Assembly (NCBI RefSeq): GCF_038002965.1
Contig: NZ_JBBOOE010000001.1
Span: 4,259,001 to 4,323,000, forward strand
Direction of reading: 5' to 3'
DNA: 64,000 bases
Source of the DNA: Robertmurraya sp. FSL R5-0851
GTDB lineage: Bacteria > Bacillota > Bacilli > Bacillales > Cytobacillaceae
In this document: piece after piece, positions 25,356 to 34,431 of the stretch
Layout of the letters: every line of letters starts with the position of its first letter
How positions within the stretch are numbered: the first letter of the stretch is position 1
Translations under genes and position numbers: made by a program
Notes under the pieces: generated by a model
The model's input: the letters and a program-made list of their open reading frames with translations, nothing else
Databases searched by the model: none
What the model was told of the DNA's origin: nothing

Positions 25356-26417
25356 TTAAGATGCGCTTCTAGTGATATTTTGAACGGTCTCTTTTAGGGT
25401 AAAGTTTTTATATTTCATCGCTCTCTTCTCAATTACGTACCATGACATAACGGCAAATACCAAAGTAGGTGGAAATGAGAGTAAGAAGTTTTCCCATGGA
25501 GTTAACTGATTATGAAAAAGATGGGTCATAATCTGTTGGAATGGAAACGCGTAAATATATATTCCATAAGAAAAATCACCGAATTTCCCAAAGTTATGCA
25601 AGCGCAATCTTGTCTCAAACGCTAAAGAAAAGATTAAATATGCACCAAAGATCGTAAATGTATATTCAAAATAACCTACTTTAGCTGTAACTAGTAAAAC
25701 AACCAAGGATAAAAGGGTAACCCACCCATTCAACTTAATTTGGTTTCTAAATAAGTAGAATATCATTCCTGCACTGAAATAGCGGAATAAATCTGTATAA
25801 AATCCACCTCTATCTAAAAAATATAGAGTTGTACAAGCTAGAAATAAAAACACAACCACTTTTTTGTTTAGAACTTTCATGATCCCTAAAGCAGCTACAA
25901 CAATATAGAAGAAAAATTCAAACCATAGTGTCCATAGTGAGCCATTAACTGCTCCAGGCCAAATATTTGTGGAAAATACACCCGGCAAGTCAAATTGAAG
26001 CCAATATAACGTAACGGTTTTTAGATAATCATATGTTTCTCGGTTTTTAAAATACTCAAGGAAACCAAGATCTGTAAATATTGGACCTAATAAGAAGATA
26101 GACAGCATAACACACAGGATAAGACCAGGGAAGATCCTTAATACCCTAGCTTTAAAGTAATAAATAGGATCCTTCGATCGATCAAAACTTTGGGTGATAA
26201 GAAAACCACTTATTACAAAGAAAATACTAACGGCGAACTCACCAAACGTCATTTGCCCTTTTGAAAACACAGCAAATGGCTCTGAAGCATTGTTACCGGT
26301 AGTTAACGGATAAGCATGCGAAAATAAGACCAAACTAGCTGCAATAAAACGAATAATATCTAAGTTGTTTTTCCGTGTATCAATACACTCATTTATATAT
26401 TTCCCCTTAAGAAACAT
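25356..26417 (-). CDS. Acyltransferase family 3 membrane protein
   Basis: A 353-aa integral membrane O-acyltransferase. The N-terminal motif NNLDIIRFIAASLVLFSHAY contains the conserved R and H. GEFAVSIFFVISGFLITQSF follows and RVLRIFPGLILCVMLS is the second family block. About ten membrane spans end in ATFVIEKRA-like WYVIEKRAMKYKNFTL. It probably O-acetylates a sugar of the polysaccharide made by the neighbours. It starts the leftward unit that includes wzy copy 1. Confidence 0.88.
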   Translation of the reverse strand: MFLKGKYINECIDTRKNNLDIIRFIAASLVLFSHAYPLTTGNNASEPFAVFSKGQMTFGEFAVSIFFVISGFLITQSFDRSKDPIYYFKARVLRIFPGLILCVMLSIFLLGPIFTDLGFLEYFKNRETYDYLKTVTLYWLQFDLPGVFSTNIWPGAVNGSLWTLWFEFFFYIVVAALGIMKVLNKKVVVFLFLACTTLYFLDRGGFYTDLFRYFSAGMIFYLFRNQIKLNGWVTLLSLVVLLVTAKVGYFEYTFTIFGAYLIFSLAFETRLRLHNFGKFGDFSYGIYIYAFPFQQIMTHLFHNQLTPWENFLLSFPPTLVFAVMSWYVIEKRAMKYKNFTLKETVQNITRSAS

Positions 26418-26661
26418 TCAGCATCCACCTTTTCAATTTTTAATATATAGAAATGAAATGTTTCTCTGAAACTAACTTTTTTATCTATGGACAACGTGCA
26501 ATACCAAAAGAAATTATAGCATTAACATGTCGGATTTTGTATCACTTTATTTTCCAATTACTTAATAATTGTTGATATTCAACAGCATCAAGATTATAAT
26601 TTTGGTTATGCAATAAATTTGTAAGACCTTTAAAAATTCTATTAAAGAAGGGATTTTCTAA
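26418..26661. other. Divergent promoter region between acyltransferase and LCP gene
   Basis: An AT-rich 244-nt spacer between outward-facing genes. I see no ORF or strong repeat; it should contain the promoters of both units. AAAGAAGGGA before the GTG start at 26662 is the only clear site. Confidence 0.4.
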
Positions 26662-27660
26662 GTGATTAATAGAGCAAACAGAGTAGAGAAGAAAAGAAAA
26701 AAAAAGCTTCGTTTTTTTCGAGTATTCTTCTTAAGTCTTTTTATATTGTTTGTCGGTGCCGGCGTTTATTTCTATAACGTATACTCAGATGTGGCGAATG
26801 CTGTCGATAAAATGCATAATCCTATAGATCGAGAAGGATCAGAAAAGCGTGAGCAACAAGTTGAGTTTGATCGAGAGGATCCTTTATCTATTCTTCTTGT
26901 CGGAGTAGATAAGCGTGAAGGAGATAGTGGTCGAACAGACTCGATGATTGTTGCAACGATTAACCCTGATACAAGTAGTACGAAATTACTAAGTATCCCG
27001 CGCGATACAAAAACAGAGATCATTAGTAATAGTGATCCTGATAAAAACAGAACAACTAAGATGAATGCAGCGTACGCTTATGGCGGAATTGAAATGACAA
27101 TTGATACTGTTGAAAATTTCTTAAATGTTCCCATTGATTACTATGTAGAGGTCAATATGGAAGGCTTTAAAGACATTGTCGATGCAGTTGGTGGAATTGA
27201 TGTTAATAATCAATATGAGTTTGAACTAGATGGTACAACCTTATATGAAGGCCCGCAACACCTCGACGGGGAAGAAGCTCTTCAGTATGCAAGGATGAGA
27301 AAAGAAGATCCACTTGGTGATTTTGGCCGTCAAGAAAGGCAGAAAGAAGTCATTTCAAAAGTTGTTAAAAAAGGGGCAAGCTTAACTTCATTAGCAAATT
27401 ATGATGATATTTTAGAAGCACTACAAGATAATGTACTAACAAACTTAACGCTTGATGATATGATTGGTATCCAAGCAACGTACAAAGGTGCAGCGAAAAA
27501 TATCGAAAAGCTTCAAGTAGAAGGTGAAGGAAAAACTATCAGTGGTGATGGCTGGTATTTCTTTGTAACAGATGAAACTCGACAAGCTTTATCTGATGAA
27601 TTACGAACGCATCTTGGTCTTCCGACAGATGCTGTTGCTGAAATAGATGTTGATTACTAA
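26662..27660 (+). CDS. LytR-CpsA-Psr family cell-wall polymer ligase, copy 1
   Basis: A 332-aa type II membrane protein with a basic N-terminus and one membrane span (about residues 20-42), then an extracellular LCP domain. Motifs include DPLSILLVGVDKREGDSGRT, SIPRDTKTEI, YAYGGIEMTIDTVENFL, VNMEGFKDIVDAVGGIDV and ALQYARMRKEDPLGDFGRQE. LCP enzymes transfer lipid-linked glycans (teichoic acids, capsule) onto peptidoglycan. The start is GTG after GAAGGGA. It runs against the flanking genes and has its own terminator. It is paralogous to 48368-49309. Confidence 0.94.
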   Translation: MINRANRVEKKRKKKLRFFRVFFLSLFILFVGAGVYFYNVYSDVANAVDKMHNPIDREGSEKREQQVEFDREDPLSILLVGVDKREGDSGRTDSMIVATINPDTSSTKLLSIPRDTKTEIISNSDPDKNRTTKMNAAYAYGGIEMTIDTVENFLNVPIDYYVEVNMEGFKDIVDAVGGIDVNNQYEFELDGTTLYEGPQHLDGEEALQYARMRKEDPLGDFGRQERQKEVISKVVKKGASLTSLANYDDILEALQDNVLTNLTLDDMIGIQATYKGAAKNIEKLQVEGEGKTISGDGWYFFVTDETRQALSDELRTHLGLPTDAVAEIDVDY

Positions 27661-27688
27661 AAAAAGCCCAATATGGGCTTTTTTTATT
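27659..27688 (+). terminator. Terminator after LCP copy 1
   Basis: AAAAAAGCCCA-ATA-TGGGCTTTTTTT forms a stem with T tail on the plus strand and an A-rich mirror, so it can serve the convergent glycosyltransferase too. Confidence 0.88.
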
Positions 27689-28400
27689 TGTGTTTAATAT
27701 ACGACTGTAATAGTAAACCTGAGATTTGAAATCTCCACATAATCTTCTCCCTAAATGAAGAAGTATTCTCAACAGTCGTTACTGTAGACTCATGTCTTCG
27801 ATAATAAATAAGCTTTTCAGGTATGAGTAAAGCACCTTTATTCATATCCGCCACTAGTCCAATCCACATATCATGCATAGGGGCATTCCTTGGAATAGGT
27901 AGAATTTTGTCCTTTAGTTCCTTCCTAAAAGACATAGCGCAACCAATATAGCTATTTTTAATAATGTTTTTCATCACACCTGCTCGACTACCTCGATAGT
28001 CATAAAACGAATCAATCGTTGGCTGGAGATTATTATCTACAACTGTGATATCAGACATAATCATAAGAACAGCAGGATGTTTTTTATAATAGGTCTTTAC
28101 TGTTTCAACCTTTTCAGGTTTCCAAATGTCATCTTGATCGCTTAAAAAGATGATTTCATTTTTCGTATGTTTAATCGCATTTTCAAAATTAGGGGTAACT
28201 CCTTTTTCATCCTGCAAAAATAACTTTACTCGTGGATCACCACTAACATATTCATTTATTATTGAAACAGTATTGTCCTTTGAATGATTATCAGAAATAA
28301 CCAATTCATCTTCATCGCCAAGTTGAGAAAGAATGCTATCAATCTGCTGTCTAATATATTTTTCTCCATTATAAGTGGCCATCGCTACAGAAACATTCAT
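27684..28400 (-). CDS. Family 2 glycosyltransferase (rhamnosyltransferase-like)
   Basis: A 238-aa GT2 enzyme. It opens MNVSVAMATYNGEKYIRQQI, has ELVISDNHSKDNTVSIINEY, and the metal motif IIFLSDQDDIWKPEKVETVK, a pattern shared with WbbL/rhamnosyltransferase-type GT2s and with the gene at 37311. It ends MWRFQISGLLLQSYIKHK, shorter than usual (280-300 aa), but the catalytic domain is complete. It overlaps the upstream gene by 4 nt. The donor (perhaps dTDP-rhamnose) is inference. Confidence 0.86.
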   Translation of the reverse strand: MNVSVAMATYNGEKYIRQQIDSILSQLGDEDELVISDNHSKDNTVSIINEYVSGDPRVKLFLQDEKGVTPNFENAIKHTKNEIIFLSDQDDIWKPEKVETVKTYYKKHPAVLMIMSDITVVDNNLQPTIDSFYDYRGSRAGVMKNIIKNSYIGCAMSFRKELKDKILPIPRNAPMHDMWIGLVADMNKGALLIPEKLIYYRRHESTVTTVENTSSFREKIMWRFQISGLLLQSYIKHK

Positions 28401-29446
28401 TGTTGCCCTCCACTAGCTTTCGAAAAGAAATTGCATCCTTCTTCTCCGGTTATACCAAGTATGTCTTTCACAAAATACTGAATTGAGTATCGTTCCTTCA
28501 CTTTCTCGTCCACTGGAACATAGGGAGTAGTCATAAATTCTTTCGGTACAACCACATGATTTCTGTCAACAACACAAATATTATTAGGATGATAGAAATC
28601 ATATTTCTTAATTTCTTCATTAGTAGTAATCATTTTCTTATTTGCACCGAGCATTTCAATGGTTCTCATCGTTAAACCCGTTTGTTTTGGATGTTGAATA
28701 TCAACTACAGCTCTTGATTGTTTTAACTTAGATGTTAGTTGTTCACTCGGTAATCCAACAAAGGAAAATTCAGATATCTTACTACCCTTCACATCACTAG
28801 TAAACCATTTTCTTTGATAATACATTAACTTACTAGGTAGAAATAAATAATAAAACACCTTAAGATGATTTTTCTCGAATTGCTCCCTAACTTCTCTTAA
28901 AATGCGATAGCGATCACTATGGACTGTTCCAACGAAGAAGAGGTCATAGTATAATTCTGTCTTTTCTTTAGCAATTTGTGCATATTCAATATCAAAGAAT
29001 AAAGGTCTAAAAGTTAAACCGAACTTCTCACAATCTTGTTTATCAAACGAGAAAACTTCATCAAAATACTCTAACTTTTCTAGGGTATTTACCTTATTAG
29101 CGACTGAATCCCAAAGCATCAGTACCATTCTTGCTTGTGGATTTAATTCTCTTACCTTCTTTAGGAAAAACTGGGGAGTCGCCTCTGCCTGACAGATAAA
29201 GATATAATCGTACTTTTTATTCGTTATCTTAGAAGTGATTTCTTCATAATACCTATTTACTTGTCCTGTGACAAAATTTCGGTTAATTCGTAATAGGGCT
29301 TTTGAAAATACAGTATTCGAGGGGCGTTCATCGAAAAAATCAACTTCTGCCCCCATAGACTCCATTGCCCTCATTATTTTTTTATGATAATTAAAAAACA
29401 AGGGACATAAAAATAAAATTTTTTTATTTTGCAATGAAGAGACCAT
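28397..29446 (-). CDS. Probable glycosyltransferase of CgeB/capsular type
   Basis: A 349-aa soluble protein with a GT-B-like layout: KKILFLCPLFFNYHKKIMRA at the N-terminus, YDYIFICQAEATPQFFLKKV, then FFVGTVHSDRYRILREV. SRAVVDIQHPKQTGLTMRTI and EMLGANKKMITTNEEIKKYD resemble the acceptor/donor end of CgeB-like glycosyltransferases. The last 25 residues include a stretch after VKDILG. It is coupled by overlaps to genes on both sides. Sugar and linkage are unknown; family assignment is moderate. Confidence 0.65.
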   Translation of the reverse strand: MVSSLQNKKILFLCPLFFNYHKKIMRAMESMGAEVDFFDERPSNTVFSKALLRINRNFVTGQVNRYYEEITSKITNKKYDYIFICQAEATPQFFLKKVRELNPQARMVLMLWDSVANKVNTLEKLEYFDEVFSFDKQDCEKFGLTFRPLFFDIEYAQIAKEKTELYYDLFFVGTVHSDRYRILREVREQFEKNHLKVFYYLFLPSKLMYYQRKWFTSDVKGSKISEFSFVGLPSEQLTSKLKQSRAVVDIQHPKQTGLTMRTIEMLGANKKMITTNEEIKKYDFYHPNNICVVDRNHVVVPKEFMTTPYVPVDEKVKERYSIQYFVKDILGITGEEGCNFFSKASGGQQ

Positions 29447-30582
29447 TACTTATATAACCCTTTTTTCTTCATTTCTTCAATTGATTTCTGATAGTTGTCT
29501 TCAACGACTTCTTGCTGGTTTACCCAATCAACAAATTTGCTAATTCCTTCTTCGAAGCTAACCTTAGGTGTGAACCCAAGCTTCTCATGAATTTTAGTCA
29601 AGTCAGCGAAGTTATGACGAATATCACCTAAACGATAATTGCCACTAATAACAATATCCGTTTCAGACTGGTATTTTTCCTTAAGAAGAGTTGCCACTTC
29701 CAATACGTTTGTACAAACACCTGTCCCTACATTAAAGCTTTCATAATTTGCTTCTTCTTTTTCAATTCCTAGAATTGTTGCGTCAACGATATCATCAATA
29801 AATACAAAATCCCTTGATTCTTTTCCGTCCTCAAAGATATTAATATTGTTTCCATTTTTAATAATCGTTGAAAAGATGGACAGAATTCCTGTGTATGGAT
29901 TCTTTAATGATTGTCCAGGACCATACACATTCTGATAGCGATAACCGACGACTGGAATATTTAACGACTTACCTACCACCATACACATATCTTCCTGCAT
30001 TTGTTTCGTAATTCCGTAGATAGATGTTGGATGAATTTTCGTTTCCTCTGTAGTAGCCATAACCTCCACATCACGGTTACAGATTGGGCATTTTACTTCG
30101 AAATCCCCCTTACTCATATCTGCTTCTGTTCTCGCTACAGGGTATACCGTTCCGTGCTCTGTACAATGGTACATTCCCTCACCATAGATAGCCCTTGAAG
30201 CAGCAATCACTATTTTCTTCACTTGGTGCTCTTCATTCGTTAGAATGTCTAATAGATTCGATGTTCCCTTTACATTTACATCAATGTATTTATTGATTTC
30301 ATACATGGATTGACCAGTACCCGTTTCAGCTGCTAAATGAACAACCACATCTTGACCTTTTAATGCCCTTTTCCAATCCTCACTGTTAACTACGTCACCT
30401 TGTATAAAATTCACTTTGTCTTTAATGTTTAAGAAGAGATCAGACTTTGTTCCATCTTCTCCATGAATTTGTGGAGATAGATTATCCAGAACCGTTACTT
30501 GGTAACCTTTATCTAATAGTTTTAAAGCTAAATTACTACCGATGAATCCTGCTCCACCAGTGATTAATATATTTTTTATCAT
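29446..30582 (-). CDS. NAD-dependent sugar epimerase, likely dTDP-L-rhamnose 4-epimerase
   Basis: A 378-aa extended SDR protein. The Rossmann motif is ILITGGAGFIGSNLALKLLD. The active site contains AASRAIYGEG and YGITKQMQEDM (YxxxK). A distinctive insertion of about 45 residues with CTEHGTVYPVARTEADMSKG and CPICNRDVEV separates them. This cysteine-bearing insert is typical of dTDP-L-rhamnose 4-epimerases of the WbiB type, which form dTDP-6-deoxy-L-talose. The nearby rml operon would supply the substrate. The specific reaction is inferred; the SDR epimerase class is firm. Confidence 0.78.
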   Translation of the reverse strand: MIKNILITGGAGFIGSNLALKLLDKGYQVTVLDNLSPQIHGEDGTKSDLFLNIKDKVNFIQGDVVNSEDWKRALKGQDVVVHLAAETGTGQSMYEINKYIDVNVKGTSNLLDILTNEEHQVKKIVIAASRAIYGEGMYHCTEHGTVYPVARTEADMSKGDFEVKCPICNRDVEVMATTEETKIHPTSIYGITKQMQEDMCMVVGKSLNIPVVGYRYQNVYGPGQSLKNPYTGILSIFSTIIKNGNNINIFEDGKESRDFVFIDDIVDATILGIEKEEANYESFNVGTGVCTNVLEVATLLKEKYQSETDIVISGNYRLGDIRHNFADLTKIHEKLGFTPKVSFEEGISKFVDWVNQQEVVEDNYQKSIEEMKKKGLYK

Positions 30583-30712
30583 AAAAGTTCCTACTTCCTT
30601 TAGTAAAGAATAGTTATCACAACTATGTACGATACACCTAAGTTTCGCACACTATTATACAAAATGTAATAAATAAGTTCAAACATCGTTTTGACTATGC
30701 CTAATAGCCTTG

Positions 30713-32023
30713 TTATCCCAAAGGCTCTTTCTCTCTATTCTTATTTTGAGCGAAAATGAGCACGAGTAAGAAAAAGACAATTCCTATTGGGTTATTAATA
30801 AATGGATTGATATTCGTTAAAAGAACCATTCCAACAAAAGCACCTATTAAGGAACGATCTACTGTCGTTATTTCATTTCCATTCTTGTAAGCAATATGAT
30901 AATGGAATAACACAAGTAAGCAAAGGTATAGCCATATGGATAATCCTATCGCCCCTTGTTCAACCCAAATATCTAGGAAACTCATTTCAATTCCTTCTAC
31001 TCGACCTGCAATGCTGGTTCCATATCCTTCACCAAAAATAAAGGTGATCGGACTCTCCAGTAATATCTCTTTTGAATCTAATAAAAAATCTATTCTTGCA
31101 CCAACACTCGTATCCTTTACATCGCTTGGTTCTTCGTTTGTTTGATCCTTAAATCTTTCCAATGTTGTATATTGGTACAGATATGGAACAAGAACTGCTA
31201 GCAACACAAGCACAACGACTTTTGTCATGATTTGTCTGTTTTTTAAGATGGTCCTGCCCTTTTGTGACCATTCTTTAATTGAGTCCGTAAAGATCTTCAT
31301 ATCGAAAAATACAATCACAAATAGACCTACTAATAAAGCAATAGAAAAACCTCTTGTATCTGACCAAAAAATAGATATAGATCCTAAGATCACATTAAGA
31401 GTATTTAGCGTAGAGTATTTTTTTGACATTATATCATTTAAAGATAGCACTAAACCTATTAGTACATAGAAATGACTCTTATAAAACACACTATGACTCC
31501 GTCTAAATAGTAGATCATCATTCATAAAGCTTTTCCAAAAGGCCATATAAGACTCGAAATTCGAGCTAAAGATGGTCTTACCTAATAAAGCAATCACAAT
31601 CGTGTATATAGCTACAGCAAGTGCTCCATATTTTAAAAGGCTGATAATTTTCCTCTTTGTAAATCTACTCTCCGAAATATAGTATGCTAGCGGAAAATAT
31701 GCAGCAAAAAATGAAACTCTAAAAAAGTCCATAGCTATTACTGATCGAGGATTTCCATTAAAAAATCCAATCAAAGCACTAACGAAAAACCAAGCTATGA
31801 GTAAATACACTCCAATTGAAACAGGGTTAAACCGAATAAAAGTATTCACATCTCTGTTGAAATATGCCTTTTCTTTTACAATCCGTAAAAGGAATGTAAC
31901 AAAAAGTAAGATAAACAATACCTGTCTAATGGAAAGAAATCCGAAATCAATGAGTCTCCCTCCACCACCTATAAACAATTCCACAAAAAATATGGTCAGT
32001 AACATTTTTTCAAATGTATTCAT
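30713..32023 (-). CDS. O-antigen polymerase/ligase-like membrane protein (Wzy-type), copy 2
   Basis: A 436-aa polytopic membrane protein paralogous to copy 1 at 23958-25301 from end to end: shared GGGGRLIDFGFLSIRQVLF, NTFIRFNPVSIGVYLLIAWF, SVFYKSHFYVLIGL, SDTRGFSIALLVGL and EGIEMSFLDIWVEQGAIGL. The extracytoplasmic loop (about 275-330) differs most, which would fit different repeat-unit substrates. It follows a 2.4-kb transferase unit and precedes the epimerase gene. Confidence 0.82.
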   Translation of the reverse strand: MNTFEKMLLTIFFVELFIGGGGRLIDFGFLSIRQVLFILLFVTFLLRIVKEKAYFNRDVNTFIRFNPVSIGVYLLIAWFFVSALIGFFNGNPRSVIAMDFFRVSFFAAYFPLAYYISESRFTKRKIISLLKYGALAVAIYTIVIALLGKTIFSSNFESYMAFWKSFMNDDLLFRRSHSVFYKSHFYVLIGLVLSLNDIMSKKYSTLNTLNVILGSISIFWSDTRGFSIALLVGLFVIVFFDMKIFTDSIKEWSQKGRTILKNRQIMTKVVVLVLLAVLVPYLYQYTTLERFKDQTNEEPSDVKDTSVGARIDFLLDSKEILLESPITFIFGEGYGTSIAGRVEGIEMSFLDIWVEQGAIGLSIWLYLCLLVLFHYHIAYKNGNEITTVDRSLIGAFVGMVLLTNINPFINNPIGIVFFLLVLIFAQNKNREKEPLG

Positions 32024-32124
32024 ACGCGTTTCCTTCCTGTGTAACTAGGCTAATCTTAAACAAAAGCGCCTCTTTGTTCAGTACCTTCAGAAGGATTTGT
32101 ACTAACGAAAGAGGTCTAAAACTT

Positions 32125-32607
32125 TTATGCTTGTTTATTAATAAAGTCCTTAAGTAGACTTAATATCTTCTTGTTTCCACTATGAAATTTGGTAGGTTGA
32201 AAATGTGCCGCCTGTTGAAGAACATCCCTAAATTTTAGTGGCTCATTCCAGTATAAAATATGACCTGTTTCATAAAACTGTTTCACAATCTCTAACTGGT
32301 GATCATCATTGTGTTCTCCATATTTTATTAGCCGGGGAACAGCAATCACTTTTTTCCCCATTTTCATTCCCATCGTAATAGAGCCCGTACCGCCATGCGT
32401 GATAATTAAGCTTGCCTTATTATATAACTCTGCCATATGCTCGTACGTTGTAAAATCAAACATTTCCATAAAATCCGATTCATATTTGGTATGACCTGCC
32501 TGTACAAGAACTTCCTCTTTAATCGTCCCTGCTATGATTTCTTTTTCTATTTCCTCGAGTAGACGATTAAAGGGAAGTTCATGAGTTCCTAACACTACAA
32601 CTATCAA
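32125..32607 (-). CDS. Alg13/PssE-like glycosyltransferase catalytic subunit
   Basis: A 160-aa protein resembling the C-terminal (nucleotide-sugar binding) half of GT28 enzymes. Starting at TTG it reads MIVVVLGTHELPFNRLLEEI. The donor motif is LIITHGGTGSITMGMKMGKK with VIAVPRLIKYGEHNDDHQLE. Such proteins pair with an Alg14/PssD-like membrane partner, here the gene just upstream. The TTG overlaps its stop (TTGA), and GGAGG lies 9 nt upstream. Together they probably add the second sugar of a repeat unit; in pneumococcal type 14 the pair adds galactose. Confidence 0.87.
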   Translation of the reverse strand: MIVVVLGTHELPFNRLLEEIEKEIIAGTIKEEVLVQAGHTKYESDFMEMFDFTTYEHMAELYNKASLIITHGGTGSITMGMKMGKKVIAVPRLIKYGEHNDDHQLEIVKQFYETGHILYWNEPLKFRDVLQQAAHFQPTKFHSGNKKILSLLKDFINKQA

Positions 32608-33089
32608 TAGATTGAACCTCCATAAACCGCTTTCGGATAATGCTTTTTCATGCTTTGCCATTGGACGATAAAAAGATCTGCTATTGGATAAACCATTTTC
32701 CCTGATATAGTTGGTGTCGATGTTTTAGCAAAACTTTCAATAAACACGACTTTTTTTCCAAATACCTTGGCAATATAGCATATCGGAACGGCTGTATGGG
32801 CTCCCGTTGTTACAATCACATCTGGTCTTTCTCTTAAAAAATAATACAAAGATGTAAGGAAATTATAGCTAAGCTTAAAAATATATTTGAATGGATAATT
32901 TCTTGCACCATACATAAGAAAAGACATGCGATATTGCTTACTTAGATCCTCTGTAATGATTGATTTTTCCGTCACAATATGATAATCATATTCCTCAAAA
33001 AGGGGTTTTAGTTGTAGCAATTGAGTTAAATGTCCACCTAGTGAGGAGATAAAAAGCACTTTTTTTCGTTTTATTTTTGCATTTCCCAT
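32604..33089 (-). CDS. Alg14/PssD-like membrane partner of split glycosyltransferase
   Basis: A 161-aa protein that recruits the Alg13-like subunit to the membrane. It starts MGNAKIKRKKVLFISSLGGH after a GGAGGG site; a longer upstream frame is not supported by a ribosome site. Family blocks: SLGGHLTQLLQLKPLFEEYD, RERPDVIVTTGAHTAVPICY, KVVFIESFAKTSTPTISGKM and LFIVQWQSMKKHYPKAVYGG. It lies 4 nt after the GT4 gene and is coupled to the Alg13-like gene. Confidence 0.88.
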   Translation of the reverse strand: MGNAKIKRKKVLFISSLGGHLTQLLQLKPLFEEYDYHIVTEKSIITEDLSKQYRMSFLMYGARNYPFKYIFKLSYNFLTSLYYFLRERPDVIVTTGAHTAVPICYIAKVFGKKVVFIESFAKTSTPTISGKMVYPIADLFIVQWQSMKKHYPKAVYGGSIY

Positions 33090-33093
33090 TTTA

Positions 33094-34194
33094 TTACCCT
33101 CCAGAAGGAAAATAAACATTGATAACCTTTTGTAGTAATTGTCTTTGTTCGTTTTCCTCTGCTTTTTTAAAGCCATTTCTAATTAATGTATCTCTCGTAT
33201 CCTTCGATGAAAGAACCTCTACCATAGCATTTGCCAATTCAACAGGATTTTTCACACTAGTTATGATACCAGCATTACCTGATAATAGATGTCTCAATCC
33301 TCCTACGTTCGTTCCAATTACCGGAGTTCCACATGACATGGCTTCTAATGCCACAAGTCCAAATCCCTCCATATGTGCAGGCAACACTAGACAGTCAGCT
33401 GCACTCATCCAAAGTGCAATGTCAGTTTGATCCTTTGTTCCTAGGAAATGAACTCTGCTTTCTAGTTGTCTCTTGTGTATCTCTTCCTCTAATTGCTTTT
33501 TAAATAATGGTTGTTTCTCTGCGCCAATTAAATAGAGTTGAACATCAGCACTTTGCACAGCAATTTCAAAAGCTTGAATAAGCTCTAATAGCCCTTTTTG
33601 CTCAATGAGATTCCCTACAAATAAAACTATTTGTTCTTCTCTCTCAATCCCGCACTGAATTCTAGCTTCCTGCTGATTAACTGGTTGGAAGATTTGGCGA
33701 TTCACTCCCATATTTATAATGGATAGTTTATCTGAAGGAATTGAATAATCTTTTTTTATTTGTTCATAAAGATCTTCTCCAACAGCAATAATATGGTCAG
33801 CCCCATGCAATACCGATTGAGTCATACGAAAAAGTCGAGGACTCTTCTTTGCCATCTTCTCAATGTCTCCACCGTGTGCCGTTACAATGAGTCTAGTTTT
33901 AAATAGTTTTTTAAATACAAGACCCAAATATCCACTAGGGAATACATAATGAGCATGAACAACCTCATATTTGTATCCTTTAAATATTAAATGGAAAACA
34001 GTCTTGAGAAACCATAATAGATACTTGGTTAAAACACTGACTTTACCGCTTTTTGGATTTGTAATGGAAACCACATCTACCTGTAGTTGTTGCTCCTTTA
34101 ACGCCTCTACTTGATTTTTTACAAAAATGCCAAAGCTTTTGTACTGAGAACTAGGATACATATTTGTTATCACAAGAATATTTTTATTCTCCAT
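33094..34194 (-). CDS. Family 4 glycosyltransferase
   Basis: A 366-aa GT-B enzyme. It opens NKNILVITNMYPSSQYKSFG, has VVHAHYVFPSGYLGLVFKKL and VTAHGGDIEKM in the acceptor domain. The donor domain shows ILFVGNLIEQKGLLELIQAF (here VLFVGN..) and the E-x7-E motif HMEGFGLVALEAMSCGTPVI. GGLRHLLSG follows. It is the first gene of the leftward unit with the Alg14/Alg13 pair and wzy copy 2. Specific sugar unknown. Confidence 0.92.
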   Translation of the reverse strand: MENKNILVITNMYPSSQYKSFGIFVKNQVEALKEQQLQVDVVSITNPKSGKVSVLTKYLLWFLKTVFHLIFKGYKYEVVHAHYVFPSGYLGLVFKKLFKTRLIVTAHGGDIEKMAKKSPRLFRMTQSVLHGADHIIAVGEDLYEQIKKDYSIPSDKLSIINMGVNRQIFQPVNQQEARIQCGIEREEQIVLFVGNLIEQKGLLELIQAFEIAVQSADVQLYLIGAEKQPLFKKQLEEEIHKRQLESRVHFLGTKDQTDIALWMSAADCLVLPAHMEGFGLVALEAMSCGTPVIGTNVGGLRHLLSGNAGIITSVKNPVELANAMVEVLSSKDTRDTLIRNGFKKAEENEQRQLLQKVINVYFPSGG

Positions 34195-34431
34195 TTTGGT
34201 ATCACACCTAATTTACTCTACTCGTAGTATCTATTTCAAAAAAACACATAAAGCCATTATAACAATTTTCACATATGAAAAGAACCAAAAAACGTAAATT
34301 GGTGTCGCTTTATGTCTTCTTTACTAGAATATTACAGAATCAAAAAATATTATATATCGTTTATAATTTGAGCTATAATAGAATGGTTGTTAAAATACAT
34401 GGGGAATATTACGGTTTAAAGAAGGGATTAC

